A DNA stretch of 13,914 bases, taken from Planctomycetaceae bacterium (GTDB lineage: Bacteria > Planctomycetota > Planctomycetia > Planctomycetales > Planctomycetaceae). A model generated the notes under the pieces. That model made no database searches, was not told the origin of the DNA, and saw nothing but the letters and a program-made list of their open reading frames with translations. This document shows, piece after piece, positions 6,088 to 12,994 of this stretch (within the stretch, counting starts at the first letter, position 1; each line of letters opens with the position of its first letter). Position numbers and translations under genes: made by a program. The stretch covers positions 1 to 13,914 of the forward strand of contig JAGQQB010000043.1 in assembly GCA_020426425.1 (NCBI GenBank). The letters run 5' to 3'.

Positions 6088-9000
6088 ATGCTGAAGTCCC
6101 TCGAACTCTTTGGTTTCAAGAGCTTTGCCGATCGAACAGTGTTCGAATTCGACAAGGGGGTGACTTGTGTTGTTGGTCCCAACGGGAGTGGCAAGAGCAA
6201 CGTCGTCGATGGCATCAAGTGGATTCTCGGGGACCAAAGTCCCAAGAGTCTCCGCGGCAAGGACATGCTCGATGTCATCTTTAACGGCGCCGCCGGACGT
6301 AAGTCGAGCCCCTTCGCTGAAGCGACATTGACGTTCGACAACGCGCAGGGGCTGCTGCCGATTGAGTCCACCGAGGTCCAGATTGGTCGACGGCTGTATG
6401 CGACCGGAGACTCCGAGTATCTGCTGAACCGCAACGTTGTTCGGCTTAAGGATATTCGGAATCTGTTCATGGGAACTGGAGCAGGGACGGCGGCGTACAG
6501 CATTATCGAGCAGGGGCGCGTCGATCAAATTCTGCAGGCGAATCCCACGACTCGCCGAGTCGTGTTCGAGGAAGCAGCGGGCATCAGCAAGTACAAGTCC
6601 CGCAAGGTCGAAGCCGAGCGTCGATTGGAACGCGTCGAGCAAAATCTCGTGCGGCTGCGGGACATTGTGTCCAACGTGGAATCGCAGCTGAATACCACGC
6701 GCACGCAGGCGGGGAAGGCGACAAAGTACCGCGAGTTGTCCGTTGAACTGGAGCAGTTGTGGACCGGTCTGGCCGCCGATGACTACCGCTACTCGCAGGA
6801 GAAACTCAAGGTCCGCGAGGCGGAAGTCGCGGAGATCGACCAGGCGCTGGGGAACCTGCAGGCGGCGATCGATCAGGCGGAACAGGAGAAGCTGGCGACG
6901 GAGTCCTCACTGGCTGAGGCCGAGGATCGACTGCTGACGAGGCAACGGGCGACAGCCGTGATTCGTGAAGCGATTGCGGGCCTTGATTCGACCGCTCGAC
7001 ATCAGACCGAACGCCAGCATGAGCTGACGCATGAGGTCGATCGACTGCGTCACCAGCGGACGCAGTTGCTGCTGAGACTGGAGGCAGCACGCGAGGAACT
7101 GTGGGTCAGTGACGAACGGATCGTGCATCTCGAACGGGATTTCGAACGCTCCCGGTCAGAAGTCGAAAACCGAGAACAGCAATTCGCGACCCTGCAGGAA
7201 CAGATCACGCAGCGCCGCAGCGAGACCATGCGGAAGCGGGAAGCGTTCCAGGCAGCGCAGGCGCAGCGATCTGCCGCTCAGGAACGACTGGCCTCGTTGA
7301 CGTCGCAGATTGATTCCACGCTGCAGTCGCAACAGGAAACTCAGCGCGAACTTGAATTGGCGGAAGAAGCGCTCCAGCGTGCGACGGCCGATCGTCAGAA
7401 GCGTCAACAGTCGCTGGCGGAAGCCGAAGCGGCGGCACAACTGGCGCAGGAAGAACTGGATCAACTGCAGACGAATCGCACCGAACTCACTGGACAGCGG
7501 GCCGAGACGGAACAACGGCTTAACGAACTGCGAGAACGACGCAGTGCCGCCACTGCGCGGCTCGCCGTGCTCGAAGAACTGGAGCGACGCCAGGAAGGGA
7601 TCGCGATTGGCGTCCGCGAGATTCTCAAACGGTCCGAGAGTTCCCACTATCCCCCCTGGAACAGTGTCCTGGGCCTGGTGCGCGATCTGATCGATGTGCC
7701 GCTCGAATGGGCGCCGGTCATTGAGGTGGCGCTCGGAGATCGAGCACAGCTGATTGCCGTCACGCAACTCAAACCACTGTTGGACTACCTCAACCGTGGA
7801 CCGGCGGCGATGGAAGGCCGAGTGGGATTCCTTTCGCTGCAGACAGATCGCGTGACCCTCCGCGATCGCAATGGCGCGCAGGTCGATGTCCCTCTCGATG
7901 TTCCCGGCGACGAGGACCTCAGTTCGCTCGCGGGCGTGATCGGTCGCGCTGACCGGGTTGTCACGACGAATGCACGCAGCAACGCGCTCGCCGAGCGGAT
8001 TCTGGGCGACACCTGGATCGTCGAGAGCCTCGACACGGCGCGGGATCTCGCGAAACAGCATCCCGGCAGGTTTCGGTTCGTGACTTTACAGGGCGAACTG
8101 CTCACGGCGGACGGTCGGCTGTATCTCGGCACAGTGCCGCATGAGTCGTCGATCGTGTCGCGAAAGAGCGAACTGCGACAGATCCGCAATGAGATTCACC
8201 AATTGGATCGGGGGATCGAATCTTGCACGGAACGCAAGCGGCTGTTGAAGGATTCGCTCTCCAGCCAGGAGCAGGAACTGGAATCTGCCGCGAAGCAGGT
8301 GCGGGCGCGATCGACCGACGTCACCAAGGCGGCGGCGGGACTTTCGAACCAGGATCGCGAAGTGACGCGCCTGGACCGCGCGTATGCCGATCAGCGGCGA
8401 CGCGTCGAATCGCTGCAGGCCCGGCATGAGTCGCTCCTGCAACAGACGCAGCTGCAGGAGCAGGAGTTGCAAACGCACGACGCGGTACTCGACGAGTTGC
8501 GCGGTGGGATGTCGACTGACGAGCAGGAACTCTCGGAGATCGAAACCCTTATCCGGGATGCTCAGAACATCATTCGTCAGGAACAACTCGAACTCGCCAA
8601 GCACGAAGAGCGACTCCGGAGCCTCAAGACCGCGCAGGAGCGGCTCGAACAGGAGCAGCAGGCGCGCGAGCGGCAAGTCGACGAGGTTTCACACCGCCTG
8701 CTGGAACGGCAACTGCAACTCAACCGGACAGAACGGCAGATCCTCAAAGCACACAGTGACTGCGCACTCAAGTATCTGCATGTGGAACAGCAGTCGGGTG
8801 AATTGCGTGAGTTGTCTGCGGAACGGGAACGACTCCGCTCAGCGCGACTTGAGTTGGCGCGGCATGAGGAGGATCTGCACAAGCAGCGTCGCAAGCTAGG
8901 CGACGCACGGCATGCGGCAGAACTCGAACTTCGCGAAGTGCGGCATCAGGTGAAGGGACTGGTCGATCGGATCCTGGAGGAATACCAGACGCCGCTCGAA

Positions 9001-9822
9001 GAGTTTGTCGCCCGGGGAACCTCGGCGTACACCCAGTACCTACGACAATTCGAGGCTGAGTTCCATGCCGCCGTTGATACGCCCGAGTCGGCATCGGAGG
9101 AACCTGCAGCAGAGCCGTTGTCGTTCGAGGAACTGCGACCGGAACTCGAAGCGCAGGTGGAAAAGCTGCGCCGGCGGCTCAAGGCCCTGGGGCACGTGAA
9201 CACTGAGGCGCTCGAAGGATTGGAGGAACTCGAACAGAAGTTCGCGCAGCTGTCGGCTCAGTTACAGGATTTGGAAGAAGCGAAGTTCGCCCTCGAGGCG
9301 ATCATCAAACGGATCAATGTCGAGAGCGAGCGGATCTTTCTGGAAACGTTCGAAACGATTCGCGTGCATTTCGTCGAACTGTTCCGCAAGCTGTTTGGCG
9401 GCGGTGATGCGAACATCATCCTGGAAGATCCCGAAGACGTACTGGAGTGCGGGCTCGACATTGTCGCGCGTCCTCCGGGCAAGGAACTGCGCAGCATTTC
9501 CTTGCTCAGTGGCGGCGAGAAGACGATGACTGCTGTCGCGCTGTTGTTCGCGATGTTCCGCAGCAAGCCGAGTCCCTACTGCATTCTGGATGAAGTGGAC
9601 GCCGCGCTCGATGATGCGAACGTGGATCGTTACGCCACCGTGCTCAAGGAGTTTGTCAACATGACGCAGTTTGTGGTGATCACGCACCGCAAGCGAACGA
9701 TGACGGCGGCCAATGTGCTCTACGGTGTGACCATGGAGCAGGCGGGCGTATCAAAACGCATGTCCGTCCGCTTCGAAGAAGTTGGCGAACATGGCGAAAT
9801 CAGACCGCGCAACGCAGCCTGA
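6088..9822 (+). CDS. smc: Chromosome segregation/condensation ATPase SMC
   Basis: SMC homodimers, with ScpA and ScpB, load on DNA and extrude loops to organise and separate chromosomes. The 1244-residue length is normal (about 1150-1250). The N-terminal head opens LKSLELFGFKSFAD and has Walker A G30-PNGSGK-S37. The first coiled coil spans about 165-510. The hinge is about 520-682, starting PPWNSVLGLVRDLIDVP and including GRVGFLSL. The returning coiled coil runs about 690-1040, broken by an acidic, proline-containing linker near 997-1011. The C-terminal head has the ABC signature L1140-SGGEK-1145, Walker B ending CILDE (D1168, E1169), the D-loop ALDD (1173-1176) and the switch region VVITHRK. 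All ATPase residues are present. ATG 6088 is fixed by the canonical N terminus and by an in-frame TGA 12 bases upstream. No scpA or scpB is in the window. The gene follows the FlgI-like gene by 91 bases, suggesting co-transcription. Confidence 0.97.
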   Translation: MLKSLELFGFKSFADRTVFEFDKGVTCVVGPNGSGKSNVVDGIKWILGDQSPKSLRGKDMLDVIFNGAAGRKSSPFAEATLTFDNAQGLLPIESTEVQIGRRLYATGDSEYLLNRNVVRLKDIRNLFMGTGAGTAAYSIIEQGRVDQILQANPTTRRVVFEEAAGISKYKSRKVEAERRLERVEQNLVRLRDIVSNVESQLNTTRTQAGKATKYRELSVELEQLWTGLAADDYRYSQEKLKVREAEVAEIDQALGNLQAAIDQAEQEKLATESSLAEAEDRLLTRQRATAVIREAIAGLDSTARHQTERQHELTHEVDRLRHQRTQLLLRLEAAREELWVSDERIVHLERDFERSRSEVENREQQFATLQEQITQRRSETMRKREAFQAAQAQRSAAQERLASLTSQIDSTLQSQQETQRELELAEEALQRATADRQKRQQSLAEAEAAAQLAQEELDQLQTNRTELTGQRAETEQRLNELRERRSAATARLAVLEELERRQEGIAIGVREILKRSESSHYPPWNSVLGLVRDLIDVPLEWAPVIEVALGDRAQLIAVTQLKPLLDYLNRGPAAMEGRVGFLSLQTDRVTLRDRNGAQVDVPLDVPGDEDLSSLAGVIGRADRVVTTNARSNALAERILGDTWIVESLDTARDLAKQHPGRFRFVTLQGELLTADGRLYLGTVPHESSIVSRKSELRQIRNEIHQLDRGIESCTERKRLLKDSLSSQEQELESAAKQVRARSTDVTKAAAGLSNQDREVTRLDRAYADQRRRVESLQARHESLLQQTQLQEQELQTHDAVLDELRGGMSTDEQELSEIETLIRDAQNIIRQEQLELAKHEERLRSLKTAQERLEQEQQARERQVDEVSHRLLERQLQLNRTERQILKAHSDCALKYLHVEQQSGELRELSAERERLRSARLELARHEEDLHKQRRKLGDARHAAELELREVRHQVKGLVDRILEEYQTPLEEFVARGTSAYTQYLRQFEAEFHAAVDTPESASEEPAAEPLSFEELRPELEAQVEKLRRRLKALGHVNTEALEGLEELEQKFAQLSAQLQDLEEAKFALEAIIKRINVESERIFLETFETIRVHFVELFRKLFGGGDANIILEDPEDVLECGLDIVARPPGKELRSISLLSGGEKTMTAVALLFAMFRSKPSPYCILDEVDAALDDANVDRYATVLKEFVNMTQFVVITHRKRTMTAANVLYGVTMEQAGVSKRMSVRFEEVGEHGEIRPRNAA

Positions 9823-9906
9823 GTCGATTCGTGGCGATAGGCCGCTCGCTCTCTGAGGCACAGGTTCGCACGACACATACCCTGAGGTGCTCGTTCAGCT
9901 GACCGC
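9823..9906. other. Convergent spacer without clear terminator
   Basis: The 84 bases between the stops of smc and the 551-residue gene must end transcription from both sides. Only weak pairings are seen (for example CTGA with TCAG near 9882-9898), and there is no stem followed by a T-run on either strand. Confidence 0.4.
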
Positions 9907-11562
9907 TTATTTCCTGTGGTAACTCAGTACGGCAGCATCTTCGAGACCGCCGCGGGAATCCTGATCCTTGTAGGCGACCGAGCAGTGAAAGACTGGTTTC
10001 ACCCACCGGGCGCGGAATGGAACACGCAGCGCCGCCTTGGACGAGCGGTTATCATCAAGATCGGCCTTTAGTTCCGCGACCTTCTCTGAGGACATTTCCG
10101 AGACCGGCACCGAGTCGACATAGCGCGCTCTGTTCTCTCCTGTCATTTCGGCGAGAACCACCGAGTGCAAATTCCCGGTAACACTCAAGGTGTAACCGAT
10201 AATCAGGTAACTGCCCCGGAGTGGGCGACCATCTGTTGGAGACTTGGGCTTTTGCGGTGTGGCGGGAGTTCCTGCTCCGAGAGTCACTCCCCCAGGCGAT
10301 CCGGCAAGAGTCGGTGATCCGGAAGACTGTGGCGACAGCGTGCTCGAGGATGATTTCTCGGAGTTGGAGGACTGTTTGTCGTCTTCCTTGGGGTCCTTGC
10401 CTTTGGGGTCCTTGCCGGGACCAGACTCGGTTTCATCGTCGGTCTGCTCGTTGGTTGCGTTTCCGTTGGCTTCGAGCATCGCCTGCTGTGCTGCCATGCG
10501 CTCTTCACGCTCCTCCTGTTGACGCTGGTCCGCAATGGCCTTTTCGTGCAGGTTCTCCATCACACCTTCGGAGCCTTCCATGACCGCGTCGGTGCCACCC
10601 AGCGATTGATCCAGCGCTTTACCAGCGAATCCTTGGAGTGCGTCTTCGAAGCTGGCTGGTTCGCCGCCGACATCCATCGGCTGGCCTTCGCTAAGTTCGC
10701 CCGCTACCTCCATCATGTCGGCCATCATGGATCCGCCGGACGAGGGCAACATTGATGGTTGACCTTCCGACCCCTGCGAATTCTTCACGATGAACACCGC
10801 CGCTTTCATCACCCAACGCATTGGGTTGAAGCTCCGGCCCGTTTGCCCGGAAGGCTTGAACAGAGAATTCCAGTCGAGGCCGATCACCATCAGTGCGAGG
10901 AAAGCCGCCGTGAGTCCCCAGGACATGCCGTAAAACAGGCGCCGTGTTTGGGGCAGTTGAGCCGCCGCTGGCTCCCAGTTCTGCACCGGATGCGCGAACA
11001 GGGTCCCAAGGTTGAATTTCTCGGACTTGCGCAGCCCAATGTAGAACGCCCGTACGTGGCAGATGCCGAATGACACCAGGCCGATGAAGATCGCGGTCGT
11101 CGCAAACGAACTTCGGGTTTCGAGGTCGCCTTCCAGTAAGACGCGTATCAATCCACTGCCGATCACAATCACCGCCAGCCCAGAAATCATGATCCAGGCC
11201 CAAATCGGAACCTTGGCTGCCATCTGGCCGTACGATGTGATCTCCTCGACCTCTTCCTCCTTGTCGATCTCAATGCACCGATTCAGCTTGGGGTAAAAGC
11301 CGCATTTCCCACAGAAGGTGGCCGTCTTGAGGGTGTCTGTCGCATCGCAGTTGGGACAGTCGTGCGGTCCCTTCTTCTTCTTTGGTGCTGGCGCTGCCAT
11401 CGCTTCGTTCGCAACCGGTGCCGCGTTCATGGCGGGGCGAGGAGGCGGCGTGCGCGGTGCATTTGGATCGTGTGCTTCGAGCCGGACAGACTCCAGCATG
11501 CTCATCAGTCGTTCCTGGACTGAGGAGACGTCGTCTTGCGTCGAAGGTGTATTCGTGGACAT
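9907..11562 (-). CDS. Zinc-ribbon, three-helix membrane protein of unknown function
   Basis: A 551-residue protein not recognised as a named family. Order of parts: residues 1-65 polar, Pro/Ala-rich, ending in a KKKK run; a zinc ribbon with C69-x2-C72 and C84-x2-C87 (CPNC, CGKCGFYP); an acidic strip (EIDKEEEVEE); transmembrane helices at about 119-141, 153-175 and 210-229; residues about 250-370 methionine- and glutamate-rich helices (MMADMMEVAGELSEGQP, QQEEREERMAAQQAM); a low-complexity Gly/Lys/Ser/Pro linker about 373-442, with a short tandem KDPKG repeat; and a globular end about 445-551 (RGSYLIIGYTLSVTGN, RVPFRARWVKPVFHCSV). A GGTGA site lies six bases before the ATG. The layout suggests a cytosolic metal-binding head and a long extramembrane tail; no catalytic motif is visible. 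It converges on smc with an 84-base gap. Function unknown. Confidence 0.8.
   Translation of the reverse strand: MSTNTPSTQDDVSSVQERLMSMLESVRLEAHDPNAPRTPPPRPAMNAAPVANEAMAAPAPKKKKGPHDCPNCDATDTLKTATFCGKCGFYPKLNRCIEIDKEEEVEEITSYGQMAAKVPIWAWIMISGLAVIVIGSGLIRVLLEGDLETRSSFATTAIFIGLVSFGICHVRAFYIGLRKSEKFNLGTLFAHPVQNWEPAAAQLPQTRRLFYGMSWGLTAAFLALMVIGLDWNSLFKPSGQTGRSFNPMRWVMKAAVFIVKNSQGSEGQPSMLPSSGGSMMADMMEVAGELSEGQPMDVGGEPASFEDALQGFAGKALDQSLGGTDAVMEGSEGVMENLHEKAIADQRQQEEREERMAAQQAMLEANGNATNEQTDDETESGPGKDPKGKDPKEDDKQSSNSEKSSSSTLSPQSSGSPTLAGSPGGVTLGAGTPATPQKPKSPTDGRPLRGSYLIIGYTLSVTGNLHSVVLAEMTGENRARYVDSVPVSEMSSEKVAELKADLDDNRSSKAALRVPFRARWVKPVFHCSVAYKDQDSRGGLEDAAVLSYHRK
10388..10417. repeat. 15-base tandem repeat coding KDPKG
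   Basis: Two copies of TTGGGGTCCTTGCCT (10388-10402; second copy 10403-10417 with one change) lie in the low-complexity linker of the zinc-ribbon membrane protein and encode two KDPKG units on the minus strand. Such in-frame microrepeats expand or shrink linkers. Confidence 0.6.
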
Positions 11563-11734
11563 AGGGGGTCACCAGTGAGGGGGAACTCAGAGGAACCAGC
11601 GAGTAGATGTGGAGCAAGGCCCACAACTCGATCAGAGAGTGATGCGAGCTGCGACAAGGCCTCTCCTTGAAGCTAGGTCGGAATTGAACACTGAGCCGGA
11701 GATTCGACACATGTAGCGAAACAACATCACGGAT

Positions 11735-11765
11735 CAATCGTTACAACCGGCAAGGTTGTCGATTG
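11735..11765 (-). promoter_or_regulatory. Strong bulged hairpin between ispD and the zinc-ribbon gene
   Basis: On the + strand CAATCG (11735-11740), a TT bulge and ACAACC (11743-11748) pair with GGTTGT (11754-11759) and CGATTG (11760-11765) around a GGCAA loop, giving 12 base pairs. It lies 83 bases beyond the ispD stop and 172 bases ahead of the next gene's ATG on the same strand. It may end the ispD transcript (although no T-run follows) or belong to the leader of the next gene. An overlapping alternative uses GGAGCC (11765-11770) with GGCTCC (11780-11785). The rest of 11563-11848 shows no gene. Confidence 0.45.
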
Positions 11766-11848
11766 GAGCCACAATGAAGGGCTCCTGCGCCCGGCCAATC
11801 GCGACTGTGCCCTGCAGCAGGCATGCTCAACGAGCGGGATCTCGGGCG

Positions 11849-12595
11849 TTACGACCAGTCCAGGTTCGGACGTTCGTCGGCAAAGGGATGCAGCTGTCCC
11901 AGTGCACGCTCTTGCGGCAGGGCACCGAGCAGGGCTTCGGCCATCCGAAAGTCTTCCTGTGTCGTGATCTTCAGATTCATCGCGGAACTTTCGACGACAT
12001 GGACGGGTGTTCCGAGTTGCTCAACGAGTTGGGCTTCATCGGTCGCCTGCAGCCCCTGACGTTGTTCATACGCCTGGAGCAACAGGTCGCGACGAAAGAC
12101 TTGCGGTGTCTGCGCCTGCCACAGATCGGCCCGGGGGACGGTCTCGGTGATTGTTTGCTCGTGTACGCGTTTGAGCGTGCTGACGACGGGCGCGGCCGGA
12201 ATCGCCGCCCCATGCTGCTGGGCCGCCGAGAACACATCATTCACCCAGGCGGGCGTCAACAGGGGTCTGGCGGCGTCGTGGACGGCAACGAAATCGATCT
12301 CGTTCCGCACTTGTCGCAGTGCGTTCTCCACTGAGTCGGCCCGTTCGGCGCCCCCCGGAACGATCTCAAGATTCATGAATGCGAGATTGGCGCGGAACTG
12401 ATCCTTGAACCAGTCGATGTCGTCCGGCGCGACGCTGATGAGCGTCTGCTGGACATCGTCGCGCTTCAGAAACGGCTCGAGCGCTCGGACCCAGATGGGG
12501 CGTCCTTTGAGTTCCAGGAACGGTTTCTTGCGACGCGATTCGCCAAACCGCGTACTCTTGCCAGCGGCGGCCAGGATGACAGCGAACGAGGGCAT
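11849..12595 (-). CDS. ispD: 2-C-methyl-D-erythritol 4-phosphate cytidylyltransferase
   Basis: Transfers CMP from CTP to methylerythritol phosphate, the third step of the MEP pathway to isoprenoid precursors; cytosolic. The 248-residue length is normal. Family landmarks in order: the nucleotide loop AVILAAAGKSTRFG (R16) followed by K24 in KKPFLEL, where the usual PKQ is KKP; GGAERADSV; VHDAARP with the metal-binding aspartate; KRVHEQTITETVPR; LWQAQTPQVF; TDEAQLVEQLG; and NLKITTQEDF. These cover the CTP and MEP sites, so the enzyme should be active. The start is fixed by the N-terminal loop. There is no Shine-Dalgarno sequence: a G-rich repeat starts five bases upstream, making the leader C-rich on the mRNA. 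No ispF is adjacent. yacG lies 51 bases upstream on the same strand, so the two are probably co-transcribed. Confidence 0.95.
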   Translation of the reverse strand: MPSFAVILAAAGKSTRFGESRRKKPFLELKGRPIWVRALEPFLKRDDVQQTLISVAPDDIDWFKDQFRANLAFMNLEIVPGGAERADSVENALRQVRNEIDFVAVHDAARPLLTPAWVNDVFSAAQQHGAAIPAAPVVSTLKRVHEQTITETVPRADLWQAQTPQVFRRDLLLQAYEQRQGLQATDEAQLVEQLGTPVHVVESSAMNLKITTQEDFRMAEALLGALPQERALGQLHPFADERPNLDWS

Positions 12596-12600
12596 GCGGT

Positions 12601-12633
12601 GTAGGGAGTGGGGGCTGGGGAGTAGGGAGTGGG
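12601..12633. repeat. G-rich repeat copy A, G-quadruplex capable, before ispD
   Basis: Five G-runs of three or more (12604-12606, 12610-12614, 12617-12620, 12625-12627, 12631-12633) are separated by loops of two to four bases on the + strand, which satisfies a canonical G-quadruplex pattern. The unit TAGGGAGTGGG occurs twice inside (12602-12612 and 12623-12633). Bases 12601-12623 match copy B (12970-12992) in inverted orientation at 22 of 23 positions. The G-rich strand is the template strand for ispD and yacG. Confidence 0.75.
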
Positions 12634-12646
12634 AGACCGGTGACCG

Positions 12647-12856
12647 TCAACCTTCGAAGAGTTCGCCTTCGGCTTGTTCGGCTTCGAGCAGATGTTCGAT
12701 CGTCATTGGCTCGACGACCGCGTAGTCGCCGTTGCACCAGCGATACAGGTCGACCTGCTTGCAGCGCGAACTGCAGAACGGAAACAGCATCGACTCCCCG
12801 TTGATTTCCGGCGGGAGCTCCTTGTCACAGATCGGGCAAGTCATCGGACGAATCAT
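12647..12856 (-). CDS. yacG: DNA gyrase inhibitor YacG (zinc-binding)
   Basis: A 69-residue protein with the YacG zinc ribbon: C7-P-I-C10 and C28-S-S-R-C32, followed by the family hallmark KQVDLYRW and an acidic tail (EAEQAEGELFEG). In Escherichia coli YacG binds GyrB and blocks DNA binding by gyrase; that role is known for the family and assumed here. Start may be ATG 12856 or, four codons on, ATG 12844 (MTCPICDK). Neither has a strong Shine-Dalgarno sequence. A large stem-loop (12887-12937) ends 30 bases before the first ATG, and inverted G-rich repeats flank the gene. It probably shares a transcript with ispD, 51 bases downstream. Confidence 0.92.
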   Translation of the reverse strand: MIRPMTCPICDKELPPEINGESMLFPFCSSRCKQVDLYRWCNGDYAVVEPMTIEHLLEAEQAEGELFEG

Positions 12857-12886
12857 GAGTCAGCCTGTCGAGGGACCGGTCGGATA

Positions 12887-12937
12887 TCGAAGTGAGTGTG
12901 CAGCCAGGATTGTAGGCACAATCGCCACACACTTCGA
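12887..12937 (-). promoter_or_regulatory. 51-base compound stem-loop between the cytochrome gene and yacG
   Basis: An outer stem pairs TCGAAGTG plus TGTG (12887-12894 and 12897-12900, with an AG bulge) with CACACACTTCGA (12926-12937), 12 pairs. After an internal loop an inner stem pairs GATTGT (12908-12913) with ACAATC (12918-12923) around AGGC. It is by far the longest inverted repeat noticed in the window. On the minus strand it lies 57 bases after the cytochrome stop and 30 before the yacG start. It is either the end of the cytochrome transcript or a yacG leader element. No T-run follows. Confidence 0.55.
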
Positions 12938-12960
12938 ATCACCGCAATGTACTGCGTCAT

Positions 12961-12992
12961 TCCCCCGCCACTCCCCATCCCCCACTCCCTAC
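12961..12992. repeat. G-rich repeat copy B, inverted, after the cytochrome gene
   Basis: Reading the minus strand from 12992, GTAGGGAGTGGGGG is followed by ATGGGGAGTGG and a final run of five Gs, so four or more G-runs are available for a quadruplex. It begins two bases after the cytochrome TGA (12995-12997) and so would be in the cytochrome mRNA in its G-rich form. It is the inverted partner of copy A, 346 bases away, with yacG between them. Confidence 0.75.
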
Positions 12993-12994
12993 GC

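Noticed and set aside
5337..6503. 388-codon open frame on the minus strand
   Set aside because: It lies opposite the FlgI-like gene and smc, both firmly supported, runs through their promoterless junction, and translates to Ser/Arg/Pro-rich sequence with no domain. GC-rich codon bias produces such mirror frames.
5677..6642. 321-codon open frame on the minus strand
   Set aside because: Mirror of the end of the FlgI-like gene and the smc head; no recognisable motif.
7156..8061. 301-codon open frame on the minus strand
   Set aside because: Antisense to the smc coiled coil and hinge; composition mirrors Glu/Arg/Gln codons.
6088..9822. SMC-like ATPase of a plasmid-defence (Wadjet) or MukB/SbcC/RecN type
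   Set aside because: Full-length SMC hinge, head motifs and length match housekeeping SMC; no jetA/B/D, mukE/F or sbcD neighbours are present.
11270..11737. 155-codon minus-strand frame overlapping the start of the zinc-ribbon gene
   Set aside because: Different frame from the supported gene, His/Ser/Arg-rich translation, no motif.
12601..12992. Transposon or MITE enclosing yacG
   Set aside because: The inverted repeats are G-rich simple sequence, no target-site duplication or transposase is visible, and yacG is a core gene; recorded only as a repeat pair.
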